Source of the DNA: Sorghum bicolor
Lineage: Eukaryota > Streptophyta > Magnoliopsida > Poales > Poaceae
Assembly (NCBI RefSeq): GCF_000003195.3
Contig: NC_012878.2
Location: forward strand, 9,908,386-9,972,385
Direction: 5' to 3'
DNA length: 64,000 nucleotides
Below, one piece after another: positions 43,060 through 55,344 of the stretch. The translations under genes were made by a program, and so were the position numbers. Below the pieces are notes generated by a model. The model was not told the DNA's origin and made no database searches. It saw only the letters and a program-made list of their open reading frames with translations. Each line of letters begins with the position of its first letter. Positions within the stretch are counted from its first letter, which is position 1.

Positions 43060-43699
43060 AGGACGAGGAGGAGAGGAGGAGGAGGAGAAGGAGGAGGAGA
43101 AGGTGGAAACCAAGAATGGAATTTTCTCAGTCAGTTCGATGTATAGATTCCTAATCAATAACGGGGTCAAAGTTTCACAAATAGTTTGGCGTCTAAAGAT
43201 ATCTTTGAAGATTAAAATATTTATTTTCTTCCTTTAAAACCAGGGTTATTCTCACAAAAGATAACTTGTCAAGGAGAAATGGGAGTGGAGATGCGTCTTG
43301 TTGTATTTGTAGTAAGCCAGAAACCATTCAACATATCTTCTTTGAGTGCACTTGTGCTAGGTTCCTCTAGAGGGCAGTTCTTATAGTGCTTCGTCTTAAT
43401 CCACCTCTTAATGTCTATAACTTATTTAATAATTGGTATCCTACAAGGGATAAAACTTTTAGATCTTTTTTATTGATGGGTGCAGTATTGATCTGCTAGT
43501 CTATTTGGCTAACAAGGAATGAAATTGTTTTTGATAAATATGGACAAAAATACTCCTTTTGCAGGTCTTATTCACAGGAACACTTCGGCTATGGTTCTGG
43601 GCTCAGTTGCAATAGTGATGAGAAGAAAAAGTTGGTATTAGAGGAATGTCGCAAGTTGGAGAATGCAGGTATGCAACTCTTTGTGTCCTTTGGATGACT
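43060..43699 (+). pseudogene. 3' relic of a second LINE (zf-RVT region)
   Basis: Two overlapping frames together give SMYRFLINNGVKVSQIVWRL, then CCICSKPETIQHIFFEC and NLFNNWYPTRDKTFRSFLLM, ending EECRKLEN. This is the reverse-transcriptase zinc-binding region near the C-terminus of plant LINE ORF2. It differs in sequence from the preceding LINE's domain, so it is a separate, older family copy. It is broken by at least one frameshift and three stops. No reverse transcriptase core remains. Confidence 0.75.
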
Positions 43700-43800
43700 T
43701 TTTTTTCACGAGTTGAGTTATGAGTTGATTTTGTTTAACAAACTCATTTGAGACTTTGTCATGTGGTGTTTGTAATAAGGTGGTCTAATTCTTCTTCTAA

Positions 43801-44150
43801 GGCCAGTCTCAGTGGGGGTTTCATCAGGATGTCATGCACATTTATTAGAACTGCACTTTTTGCATGAAACGAAGAGGAGAGAGAAGGAAGTAGTTTCACC
43901 ATAGTGAAACTCCACGGGCATTGTTTCCCACGCGGTGAAACGGGATGAAATCCCCACTGAGGACTAAATCGTTTCACCATCTTGTATGTGATCCAATCAT
44001 TTTGCAGTAATTAAATGCTTTGCCCAGCCTAGGAAACGTCAAGGTGAAACTCATGCATTGTGGAGGTTGTTTCTTTGTTCGTTTCATTGATGCTCTGTCA
44101 GCAGATTTGTTTTGGAAATAGTGCATTGAAACGGGCCACTGAGACTAGCC
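43801..44150. mobile_element. Tourist-type MITE (350 bp)
   Basis: GGCCAGTCTCAGTGG at the left, GGCTAGTCTCAGTGG reading in from the right, flanked by TAA (43798-43800, 44151-44153). Inverted copy of the family member at 20926-21280. Confidence 0.8.
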
Positions 44151-44602
44151 TAAGAGGATGAAGCCAGATTTTTTTCCACTTTATCTAAAAAAATCAATGT
44201 CTGTTCTGATATGGAAACTACCCTTTTGCCCTTATACATACATTATTTAATGAATACAACAGTGAAATGATTTGCTCATTCTCTTTTTTTTATCGCCCAC
44301 TTCTACACATTATCAGCCACATTTTGCTCTCCACCGGGTTTGGGTCAAGAAAGTTCACCAGAAAAGAGTTGCAGGGAGAAGTTGACGTGAAGGAAGCATC
44401 CGTTGATTGGGTTTATTCTATTCCCTTCACTAGTAGAGAAAAGACTTTCAGTTTAGCATATTAGTCTCGGCTACAATTGGGTCTAGGATTAATGTGAGCA
44501 TTAGTCCTGCGTCCAAGTTTCTCGGGGCGTCAGAGGATCTTTAGTCCCCGTTATCAATCCAAACTAAATGATCTATATTATTAGTTCCGGTTGGTGTTAC
44601 CA

Positions 44603-45703
44603 CACTACTATAACATTTTTTACCAAGCCGGGCAAAACCGATTATCCAAGGCATTTTTCGCAACCGCCTCGGATAGAAGGTCAAAGTTAATATGACATTT
44701 TCTGAGGCGGTTCCATGCCTGCCATGGCAAATCGTATTAAAGAAACAACAAAAAATGAAAAAGCTAGATCTAGACCTAACCGAGCCTGGATTTGGGCCTA
44801 CAGCCCTTGCATGCCGCCGCCGTGTGCTGCCAGGTCTGGCCTCCCTGTTGCCCACCTCGTCTCGCACCTGGACGAGCACCCACAGCCAGATCTCCACCTA
44901 GACACCGGATATACGGTGGTGGCATCAGATTTGCGGTGGTGTGGCATAGGATCTATGGTGGTGGAGGTGCTTCGTTGTTGGGGGAGAAGGGAAGGAGCCG
45001 GGGAAGTGGTGGAGATTCTCTAGTGGCGGTGTGGCGCTAGATTCGCATGAGGAGGAGCCGTGCGCACTGTTGGAGGAGCCAGGCTACCTCAGTCCACCCC
45101 CAGAGATGTGCCGCATGGCCATGCGAGAAGGGGCCATCCTACCTCTGCTGTGACACTAGAGGAGTCCTACCACCTCAGTCCAACTCTAATGTGACGCTAG
45201 AGGAGCCACGCCTGCTGTCGAAGATCCACCACCCACATGAGCACCTGAGAGGGAGTGGGAGAGGGAGAGGTGAGCGTCTAATAAGAAAGAGGGAGGGGAT
45301 GCGCTTGGGATGGCCCACGCAAGCCGCTTAGGATAGGAGGGGGTCGCTCTAGATGGGGAGAAGAGAGCGAGGAGAGGAGTGATGAGAGAAACCCTAGCTT
45401 TTGTTTTTATACTTGGTCGCTCCTATGGGCCTGGTTTGGGCTGTTGGGCCTCGGCCTTTTTCATGGAAAATGGGAGTATTTTTGGAGGTGGATCACTTAT
45501 AAGGCCTGGCTTGGTTAATATAAGAGGTGGTTATTTTTTAACGTCTTGGTAAATTAATTTTATGTGGCGGTTGACTGTGACCATCTCGCTTAATAAAAAA
45601 CAACTACCTTAGTTAATCATAAGCATTGACTGAGGTGGTTAACTAGCCTGCCCACCTTGGAGGGCCTGACCAAATGTCTTGTAAAAGTTTTCCTATAGTA
45701 ATG
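44603..45703. mobile_element. Nested non-autonomous CACTA element B (1.1 kb)
   Basis: It begins CACTACTATAACA, ends CCTATAGTAATG (one change from the expected TAGTAGTG), and is flanked by CCA on both sides. GAGGCGGTT-type subterminal repeats are present near both ends. The GC-rich core (44780-45400) holds short open frames without recognised domains. It is related to the remnant at 2600-3709. Confidence 0.8.
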
Positions 45704-45749
45704 CCAACCTAGACTAAAGAGCCTTGACCCTTTAGTCCTAGTTGGTGTT

Positions 45750-47755
45750 TTATAGCCTAAGTTTAGTTTTAGTAATTGATAAAACTCAAAGTACTAACCT
45801 CTATGCTAAGTGTGTATAGATTAGATGAGGTTGATACGTGCTAAGTGGTGGAGCCTAGAGGATCATTATGATGGTGGTGATGACCACAAGATGATCAAGT
45901 GCTCAATTTGGAAAACAAGAAAGAGAAAAACAAAATCCTATGGAGATCAATACAAAGGTATAAATAGGATTTTAGTTTTGGTGATAGAGACACCATAGGA
46001 TGTGATCATATTTAGGATAAATAACCGTACTACAAGGAGGAGAATTCTTTGACTAAGCGGTCTATTGAGTGCCACTAAGTGTTATTAATCATGTGCATGC
46101 ATTTAGAACCTTGCTGACTTAACTCTTGAAAATATTTGTGAAAATATGCTAACACACGTGCACAAGATGGTATACTTTGTGGTTAGCACTTTTGAGCATG
46201 GGTTGAAGAGGGACAGAGGAGTTGGGTCTCTCTCTCCCTCTCACCGAGCTTGGAAGGCAGGATTCAACGTTTTTGTAAAATTTAAATGCATATTTTCTGT
46301 TGCGCTAGAGGTAAGATTTGGAGAAGTCGTGGGAGTGTTTCTCACTGTAGAATACTCACCGGACGCTAACTGCGATGCGTCAGATGCTATGTTAGCGTCT
46401 AACACATGCTGGAGCTTTGACGCAGCACACAGTGGGTCATCGGCGCATCCAACGCTCTGGCACCGGACGTGGCTAGAACACTTTTGAGCGTCCAATGAGC
46501 TGTGACGTCAGCAAGATCGCAAGCGTTGTTTTCAGACAGAGTGTGTCGGACACTGAGGCACGTCAGATGGCATGCCGTCCGATGCATCTTTGAGCAATCC
46601 TGAAACTCTCTGAGTAGCTTCTGGTGTGAGGTGGGAGCGTCTAGTGCGTAGCACCTGGCGTGTCTGACGCCTCCTGACCAAGTGCATTAACATTTTAGTG
46701 ACTGCTGTAGATCAATAGCTCATGTTTAATTGAGGAGACATGGTAGCAATCGAGAGTTGCTGATAGATCAGTGTCAGACGCGTAAGAACCGGAGCGTGCG
46801 ATGCCTCCGACAGTGACAAATTTCAGAGCCCAATGGCTATAATTCTTTGGGGAGGCTTATAAATACATGGTGGCCGGCTCTTGGGTGCGTCTCTTGGCAC
46901 TTTGACTTACTTGATATCTTTGTGAGCCTAAATAAATACCTCCCACTCATCTCTATTATTGATTCACCATCTTTGTGAGAGTGGAGTGATTCCAAGTGTA
47001 TTTTCATGAGTGATCGCATCTAGTGGCACTTGGGGATCATTGTGGCTGTGAAGTTCTTGTTACTCTTAGTGGTTGCCGCCACCTAGATAACTTGGAGCAA
47101 TGGAGGAGCATTGGCTCGAGTTGGTGATTGTTTGTGGCCATCTTCCGGTGATTTTTTTTGAACAAAACCATCTCCCGGTGATTGTGAGGGGTTCTTATGC
47201 CTTCCCCAATGGAGCACCAAAGGCAACTATAGTGGATTGCTCGTGTCATTGAGCTACCTCATTTGTGGGTAGGTTCTTGCGGTGTCCTATGTTAGGACGA
47301 GGTTTGTGCTATACCTCTTAGCCACTGAACCACCAAGTGTTGGTCGACACAATGAAGACTAGCATGCCGGCTAGCACGTGAACCTCGGATGAAAAATATT
47401 GTGTCTCCATTGTGATTGTCTCATTAGATTTCTCTTGGTGATTGGATTTCATAATTGTGATTCGTTTATCCGCTCTACATGATGGTATAAAGATTACATC
47501 TCACTCTTTTATATTTCGGTGAACTAGTGTAGCTTACTTTCTTGTTTACAATAGCTCTCTAGTGTAAGTAGTGACTTAGTCATCATTTGAACATAGAGAT
47601 TATAGCAACTAGACTTGCGGATAGGTGGCTTGCATCTCTTATAGAACTAGAGCAAAATTGCTTATGCCTTTTGTTATACCAACCCTTTGCTCTAGTAAGT
47701 TTGTAGAAATTTTTAAATAGGCTATTCACCCCCCTCTAGCCAGTAGGACCTTTCA
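45750..47755 (+). mobile_element. Element X-B, 2.0 kb noncoding
   Basis: It begins TTATAGCCTAAGTTTAG, ends CAGTAGGACCTTTCA and is flanked by GTGTT (45745-45749, 47756-47760). It is homologous to X-A over its whole length and also holds GCGTC- and CCGGAC-type words many times (46360-46800). No coding frame is supported. Confidence 0.7.
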
Positions 47756-48001
47756 GTGTTGCCATGTCCCATGGGTTAGTTCAAAATAAAAGCATCTCCT
47801 CCAAAGTCACATGTGTTGTGTAGGGGGGATGGAATGGTATGCGCAAGACAATGCATGAGGTCTTAGGTTTGAATTCCACGCGAGACACATAGATGAGAGG
47901 CATGATTTGTTTATCCTGACCATTAGTCTAGTTTGGGTTCAAGGCAACCTAGACGGATTCATAGTCCAGTTGGGAAACCGGAACTAAAGCTACTAGTGCT
48001 T

Positions 48002-49749
48002 GTCTCCCTCCATGTCACAAGCCGATCAAATTTTTTCCTATACATGGACCTATCAACTAAGCTCTTATTCGCTTGAGATTATTTATCGAATCTGCCAATA
48101 ATGTTTTTCTCTCACATTAACTTTTAGCTATAGTTTAGCAGCCAAATGAACAAGCTGTAAGGTGTTTGAGGATCCAATGTTCTCCTCGAAAAGATAACTT
48201 CCTTCTGTTAAATACTTAAATATTTAGAGACAGCAATGACATGAGCTACTCAATTTTTCAAATGGTACTGTTAAATAACATTATCACCCTAGAACAGTGA
48301 TATCAATATCACGAAAACCTCGTTGCCCCGCCCATTGTAAGGATCAGATAGCAGTTTGCATGTCGATAACAAAACCAGGGGAACCGTTTTTGCATCAGTT
48401 ACCGGTTTATAACTACATTTAGACAGTGATAGCTAGAACAAGCCAATGCATTGTAGGTAATTAATGCACAGTTAACAATTCATTTGGATAACACTTAGTG
48501 CAAGCAACCACAAGCACAACCTTTTTCTCGAAAAGATTCAAGTATGACACTTTGCTTTTTCTCAAAAAGATTCAAGAATGAACCAATGGTCCTTCCATGC
48601 TTGGTAAAGTTGGTCGGTTGTCCCACAGCAACCGCCATCGTGCATAACAACTTTCTAACCCCTAACCCACACCCTTGATTTTAGTGAAACACATTCAACA
48701 ATACATAGCATGGACTTATCTATAACCTATTATTTATATTAAAATATGAAAATTTGTTCCTTCATCCCCTGTACACTTTTTTCGTAAGTGTACCATTATC
48801 TATAATTAATCTATGATTTTTATTATATTGAAGTACATTTTTTTTCTTTCTTCATCCCTCGGTCTATGCATTACATCATCTCTCGTTCCTACCATTCTTC
48901 CTATGTTATTCACTTCGATCCTTCTTGTTTTCACAGTCATCCCTCGCTCTGATTTCTCTTAAGCATGTATATCGTTACAAAGAACATGAATATTGATAGT
49001 TTGACAAAGGAGAGAGAATAGTTAAGCATGCATATGCATAATGCACAACTAATGCCAAGTGGAGAGGGGTGTCAAGTGGAGAGTACACTAGGCCAGTCAA
49101 AAGAGGAAAGATTGGATGATTGTATTACAGAAAGTTAGAACCCCAATACATATATATAATATGGTTCCGTTTATTAGAGGCCCAATAGTCCTAGCGGATT
49201 TGACTTGTGCAAGTGGCACGTTTTGTTAAACAATCCAATGAATTTCCATCTGGGCTTTTTTTTGTTGGGAACTATATCTTGTCACATCATGTCTTTGATC
49301 AGAAGTTGTACATGTTTAATATCATACTAGTATTTCACAAAGGATGTGGCATATGTATAAGTTGCTTGTGCAGAATTGCTAAAAGTTTAAGCCCCAGTTG
49401 CTAGTATCATAGAATTCTGCAGATATCTGCAGGATTGCAAGTTGCAGCAAGAGTCAATTCTGGTCGTCCATTATCTTTTTCTCCATAAAACGAATTGCTT
49501 GACTAGATATCTGTGAGACCTAACTCATGAGTGCTGGTGACATCAAATCTCATGCAAGCATGAGCGCGAGAGCATCAAATCATTATGAAAGACATGCAAC
49601 TCAACTTTCAGGCCATCAGTGCTCCTTACTGCCATCGTCAGATGTGCATAAACTGGCAACACTACATCATCATGTATCAAAGCTGTTCATTAGCTCAAGT
49701 TCCTTCCTCAGGAGTGTTTGATATCTAAAGTAATGGTTTCAAAGGCGTG
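48002..49749. other. Intergenic, no gene seen
   Basis: AT-rich sequence. Open frames at 49207-49404 and 49527-49721 are short and without domain signature. Confidence 0.45.
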
Positions 49750-50600
49750 CTCTTTTGGGCACAGACAATTCTATCAAAAACCGCCTCTAAAAATGTTCCA
49801 AATATGACTTGGTTCTAGAAATCGATTTCTAGATGAGACAAACCACCACTAGAAACCTCAATTTTGGAGGCAGTTAGAACCACCAACCACAAATTGATTT
49901 ATAGAGCAAGTTGGTAGTGTATCCCGCCTAAAAAAATAGGTGCACCACAAAAAGAAACAATTTTCCAAATCAAGTCGGAGGATGACAAAATATATATCAA
50001 AGTTCTAGAACTAAAAGAGATCATGATGTCTTCATCTAAAATCGTTTAGTGCCTCAAAATTATGTTTAAAATTCTCAGATTTTTGGAATTAGAATTTTTT
50101 GTTTTTTTAAATCACCACAGATGACGAGACTTCCTAAACCAAAGTTTTTATGTTCGATGGGATCTAAACTTTGCCATTCCAAACTTTTCATTTGAAACCA
50201 TTTAGTGTACCAAATATTCAATATTACATTTGTTGTAGTTAATACAAAGTTATTGTGTGGTGGACTGGTACGAGACGCTCTTGCAAGGGAGGTCCAGCAT
50301 TTGAATCCCAATATAGGCGCACATAATTTGTTTTAGCATTTGAGTCCGAATCTTGCTGGTAAGTGTGCTCCCAAAGCGGGAGTTTCTCTTGCGATAAAGT
50401 TCTTTTTTTTGCTTTTTATGGCTAGTTTTTATTTTATGAAAATTGATTTTTAGAGGTGGAGTATTCTAACTATCTCTATAAATTGATTTCTAAAGGCGGT
50501 TGCATACCTGCATCTAGAAATCTCGTTGATTTCTTGACACACTTGAGTAGAGGCGGTTGGAGACAAATCGATTTGACTATGACTGAAAATCATTCCATAG
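49750..50600. mobile_element. Possible CACTA-like remnant
   Basis: Words of the type AGAGGCGGTT and AACCGCCTC lie near both ends (about 49780, 50450-50560) and ATAGTAGTCAG near 50598 looks like an eroded TAGTAGTG terminus. The left terminus is not found. The interior includes a tRNA-B-box-like phrase also seen in the CACTA element at 44428-47998. Confidence 0.3.
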
Positions 50601-50767
50601 TAGTCAGTATACCAGTGCGCCAAGATTACAACAGCACGTAGCCCACCTCTCATTTGCTCAGGCTTAATCACTCACTCATGATGGCACTAAGCGTGCATAA
50701 TTCTAGTCTTGGATATGATCGCTAAGCTATCATATAGTGGATGGAGCGTTTCAACACTCACTGGCTT

Positions 50768-51101
50768 TGTTATGTGGCTGCTAGGGTTGAGAGAGATTAA
50801 TTGGGATTGAGGGAGCGGTCGCTGAAGGCGTAAACAACATCTGTGCTACAGTAGCCATGGGTACTGTTCACATAGAGGCGGCTGTGAGAGCGAGAGAGGA
50901 GGCTAGGGTTTTAGGCGCTAGAAACGTCAGCCGCGGGGCTCTGCCCACGGCCGACAAGAGAGAATGGATTTCCTTAGAATCTCTTCCTTTATTTTAGATT
51001 GATACATCTCCTATTATATAGAGAGGTTTACTAGACTTCTAAGCAAAAGACTAATAAACTCTAATGGGCTAAGGCCTAATAGGCCCTTGACTCTTCTAAC
51101 A
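50768..51101 (-). repeat. LTR 1 of the composite element
   Basis: 334 bp, with the GAGGCTAGGGTTTT, GCCGCGGGGCTCTGCCCACG and ATATAGAGAGGTTTACT blocks shared by all three copies. Confidence 0.75.
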
Positions 51102-51623
51102 CTACACCCCACCTGGACATGCAGCTCGTTCTCGAGTTGCAACTTAATGACGACATTAACAATGACTCCGCAAGACACAAACGTAACACATAAAAATAAG
51201 CCTTTTACATCTCGGATTCTCAACTAGAAATAGATTGAGACTCTTTAATTTTAACCCCTGCATATAAGACGGACACCATCCACCTGGATCCCATGGAGAC
51301 CATCTGGATGAAAGATGTGCTTGTGTGTGGCCTCCAAGAAGTGGTCGCAACAGCGACCAGCGAAGGAGCCCTCGCGGTGGTCAGTGGCGGAATCTAGTGG
51401 CGCTAGGAAGTACGCTCCCACCGATGGCACCATGCCTTCTCCCCGTTGGACGGCTGCTGGTCTGCAGCACACATAGAAGAGCATAGAGCTTCCAACTGCT
51501 GACGCCGAAGACTTTGAGTCCACCGCCCGTGGAAAAAACAGCATGCACGCTGCCCGTGGGCAGAACCGCATTCTAAAAATCTCCGATGCAACGGATGAGA
51601 TCATAGTTCTCCACGTGGTGGAG

Positions 51624-51893
51624 CTACAAATAGGTGCATGGCTGAATCAGCGGCAGACCGTGCATCTTCCACACCCGCCGACGTGCAAGAAGGCCACGCG
51701 TAGCAGCTTGCAGCCGCACTGCCGCCGACACCTGGTAGTGAAGCATCTTCTCCGTCAGCTCCATTGCCATCAGCTGCTCAGTCTGCTGTGACATCTTGTC
51801 CTCGATCTCGGATCTACTGGAAGCTGGCACCCCTATAGAAGATCTCATCGGTGAATGGGTGCTGGATGGTTGGTACACCAGGAAGGACAACAA
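51624..51893 (-). CDS. Retroelement-derived open frame with an IQ-like motif
   Basis: 89 codons in the internal part of the composite element, in its transcription direction. Residues about 56-75 read AAVRLQAATRGLLARRRV, which fits the calmodulin-binding IQ pattern (Qxxx[RK]Gxxx[RK]). The preceding helix-like stretch (KMSQQTEQLMAMELTEKML) may be a coiled coil. A second frame at 51814-52113 overlaps it and is rich in proline and threonine. Similar IQ-like segments occur, as I recall, in gag-like frames of grass retroelements. Calmodulin binding is only an inference, and this may be a fragment of a longer broken frame. Confidence 0.35.
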   Translation of the reverse strand: MLSFLVYQPSSTHSPMRSSIGVPASSRSEIEDKMSQQTEQLMAMELTEKMLHYQVSAAVRLQAATRGLLARRRVWKMHGLPLIQPCTYL

Positions 51894-52289
51894 CGCTGGT
51901 GGAGGGTGCTGGAGCGACCGTCGTCGTGGCTGCCGGGGTGCTTGCCATCGCGTGCACCAGCCCCATCATCGATTCTAGAGCATAAGACAAAATCGATGGA
52001 GGGGACGACATCCATGGCAGCTGGATAGGAACCGGGGCAGATGGATGCACGCCCTGGAATGAAAACATCATCGTCTCGTAACCAGGCATCCTGTGCAAGA
52101 AAACCTGTGACACTGGCTGCTGCTGCTGTGACTGCAGGGCGGTGAGATATGATTAGATCTCGGCAATAGAAGACTAGAGCTCGAGGATCACCGCGGTCAA
52201 CTGTTCTGGTGTCGTCATCGCAGCGGATGCCGAAGAAGACACCATGGCGGCAAAAGATCTTTAGGAACCTGACATCTCTAATACCAGAT

Positions 52290-52595
52290 TGTTACGTGGC
52301 TGCTAGTTTTGAGAAAGATCGATTGGGATTGAGAGAGCTACAATAGCCGCGGGTACTGTTCACACAGAGGCGGCTGTGAGAGCGAGAGAGGAGGCTAGGG
52401 TTTTGGGCACTAGGAATGCCAGCCGCGGGGCTCTGCCCACGGCCGGCAAGAGAGAAGGGATTTCCTTCTAATCTCTTCTTTCATTTTAGATTGATACATC
52501 TCCTCTCATTATATAGAGAGGTTTACTTAACCCCTAAGCAAGGACTATTTAATCCTAATGGGCTAAGGCCTAATAGGCCCTTGACTCTCCTAACA
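52290..52595 (-). repeat. LTR 2 of the composite element
   Basis: 306 bp, shorter than LTR 1 because part of the segment after GATTGGGATTGAG is missing. Confidence 0.75.
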
Positions 52596-52664
52596 CTAGT
52601 GGCGGCGGCAGCGGAGGTGTACATGATCGGCAAGGTCTCTGATACCAGATTGTTATGTGGCTGC

Positions 52665-55344
52665 TGTAACACCCAAAAATTTGCTCCTTTTGAAATAGGG
52701 CTAAAATAATTTAATTATCTATTTTTTTGTGCTCATGAAAACATAGTAAAATAAAATTTTTCTTTAAATTAAAATTTATCATAATACTTAGCAATATTGT
52801 TATGCATACATGCCGGTGCATATGATTTGAGATGATGTTTGCTTGTTGCTCCTTTGCGTGTTGTGAGTGAGCAAAATCTTTAAAATCAGGTATTACAAAG
52901 TGTTATCAAAGCAATGCTGACTGTAGGACGCAAGCCAAGCTAGAAATTGGCCATCTTAAGTTTTTGAAATAGTTAGAACACCCTTGCTCTATAAACCTTG
53001 GTATTTTCATCTATACTATATCTCTACCCTTGCTATTCATCTCTACCTTGATGCTTATTTTAAAAATAATTATTCTCATCTTCACTCCTTGATTTGGTAT
53101 GCTTTTAGAACCTTTTCTTACCATTTTCTTGCATCATTCAAAATATAAGTTTTAGGATCTTTGACCTTAATACGAAGAGAACGATAGTATCGCAACTTGA
53201 GTGAAGTGTGAACCTTCAATACTTAGTTGGTTTGTTATTATGGTTATGCTTGATTTGGATTTTTGTAATGAGTGCAATGATTTTGTGGAATTTCTCCACA
53301 ATATCATTTAGTTTATAGGCCTAAGGCATAAGGAGTAATGAAATAAGTAGTTGGGTTTGGTTATATCCTGTTTCTATCCCTTGCTCATTTCTGTAGCAGT
53401 CTGCAATGATTCTGGTGTATCTCAAGTTCTGATCGTGCAAAGTTTATCAAATTTTTCTGGGAACATCTAGACTTCAATATTTTTCTCTGACCGCAAGAAT
53501 AACCTTCATATCTATTATGGGTTAGAAGTTACAAAAATCACAAGATGATACAGATGTGCTGTCAAAAATCTGGACCAGTTTCGGGTACTTGCTGTTTGAG
53601 ACAAATATGACTATAGAATTTGGAAAAGTGTTCTATAGAAAAGTTATAGAAAATTTTCTAAGATTTCCAACAGTATAAGATGGAACTTATTCGGATAAGT
53701 AGAACCTAAGATATGATCTTTACACTTGGATGTTTCTGTACTGTTTCAAAATTTGGACAGATCTGTCATTTTCCTAATTTCAGCCAAATTAACTTCAGAA
53801 TCTGGGAAAATATTGTATAATAACGTTGTATAGGATTTTATAGGCTTTTCAACAATATATGGATCACCATCATATGAGTTCTATAGCTCGAGATATGACT
53901 GGTACAAGTTACTGCACCTTTGCTGAGACATGGTCAGTATGGATATTAAGTTTGGCTATTTTACCTAAGCTTAAAGACAAAACCTAAGGAGGTATTCTAC
54001 ATGAAAGTTGTAGAGAAATTCATAAGCATTCTAACGGTATAAGATACAACTTTATTGGGTTAACAGAATAAGAGTTATATGTGTTTTACTACGTTGATGT
54101 TTTTCATATCGCGAGGAAATTTCAGGATACCCGTTTGCTCTCTTGCACATAAGTTCTTTGGGATGTCAGAAGACTTTAAATGCTAGTTAAAGAAGTTACA
54201 AGGAGAAGAATTGGTTAATGTTGGATCATATATAAGGATCACAAGTGTTCGGTAAATTTGGTTTTTGATTCAAGATCTCACCCCATTTAGAGAATATTAA
54301 TGGAGATATATGTCACTACTGATATTCATGGATTGAGAGTTGTGTTTATGAGGATCTGATGACACCAAAGCTTACAAAGCTATATGTACAATATGAGAGT
54401 GGAACAACTTAACTGTGATAAAGGTACTGATAGTTGGAATTTAGTGATGGAACTAACCTTGGATTAAGAGACTTGGTACAAGCGAATTTAAAAGACTATG
54501 ATATGTAGCGTCCAAAAAGGATAGGAGAGCTAGTCCCTAGTGTCCTCCAATCAATCTCGTCTTAAGGGGGTAGTACCTTGATATCACTGGATGATGCATA
54601 TTTAATCTATCTTGGAGTGATACTTGTTTCTTGAGATATTCTATGGTTATGGTCATCTACCTTTGCCGTGTTACTGATGTTGGTCACTTGATGATAGAAA
54701 GTGTGTTATCATGAGGGAGAAGTAAATCTTGTTGCCAATGGCCATAGCAAAGGAGAGCTATGGCAATGAAGATTCCATTAACACCAAGGACTAGGGAACT
54801 ATATTTACGTTTTGAGCAACACTAACCTGAGCATATTCACTAATAGTGCTTTGGAATCGGTAATATAGCTTACTATGGGGCATGAGGACACCGAAGGGCA
54901 ATGGAAGGATGAGGAGTTTAGTGTAAAGAAGAATCTTGTCTATACTACCTCATCAAAGTTTTGGAAGTAGTTAAGAAAGTTATTCAGAACAAGGTTGTAA
55001 CAACATGCAAAGCAACTCAAGAAAGTAAAAAAAAAGATTGAAGGACGAAGTATTCACAACTCTTTGATCATAGTCTTCCAAATCTCGAGGACGAGATTCA
55101 TCTTAAGGGGGTTAGAATTGTAACACCCAAAAATTTGCTCCTTTTGAAATAGGGCTAAAATAATTTAGTTATCTATTTTTTTGTGCTCATGAAAACATAG
55201 TAAAATGAAATTTTTCTTTAAATTAAAATTTATCATAAGACTTAGCAATATTCTTATGCATACATGCCGGTGCATATGATTTGAGATGATGTTTGCTTGT
55301 TGCTCCTTTGCGTGTTGTGAGTGAGCAAAATCTATAAAATCAGG
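52665..55344 (+). mobile_element. Nested non-autonomous LTR retrotransposon (2.7 kb)
   Basis: A 233-bp LTR (52665-52897) starts TGTAACACCC and ends GGTATTACA. A primer site reading TGTTATCAAAGC (one of the eroded forms of TGGTATCAGAGC) follows. A nearly identical LTR starts at 55119 after a polypurine tract (TTAAGGGGGTTAG) and lacks its last seven bases. The 2.2-kb interior has no gag or pol domain, so it is a non-autonomous or LARD-like element. It sits in LTR 3 of the composite, whose sequence GTGGCTGC...TAGGGTTGAG continues on both sides. Confidence 0.75.

Larger units (their letters stand above)
44428..47998. mobile_element. CACTA transposon remnant (3.6 kb including nested elements)
   Basis: The left terminus CACTAGTAGAGAAAAG and the right terminus CTTTAGTTCC...CTACTAGTG share CACTAGTAG and are flanked by CTT on both sides (44425-44427, 47999-48001), as expected for CACTA elements. 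Subterminal words such as TTTAGTCC and GTTGGTGTT are spread over both ends. The own DNA of this element is only about 460 bp; the rest is CACTA element B and element X-B. No transposase is present. Confidence 0.8.

Noticed and set aside
44692..45331. Open frames in the CACTA-B core
   Set aside because: Three overlapping frames of equal openness, no domain; caused by GC-rich composition.
47820..47885. tRNA-like B-box sequence (GGTTTGAATTCC)
   Set aside because: No acceptor stem or anticodon arm can be folded; a similar phrase in the CACTA-like remnant near 50300 suggests it is element sequence.
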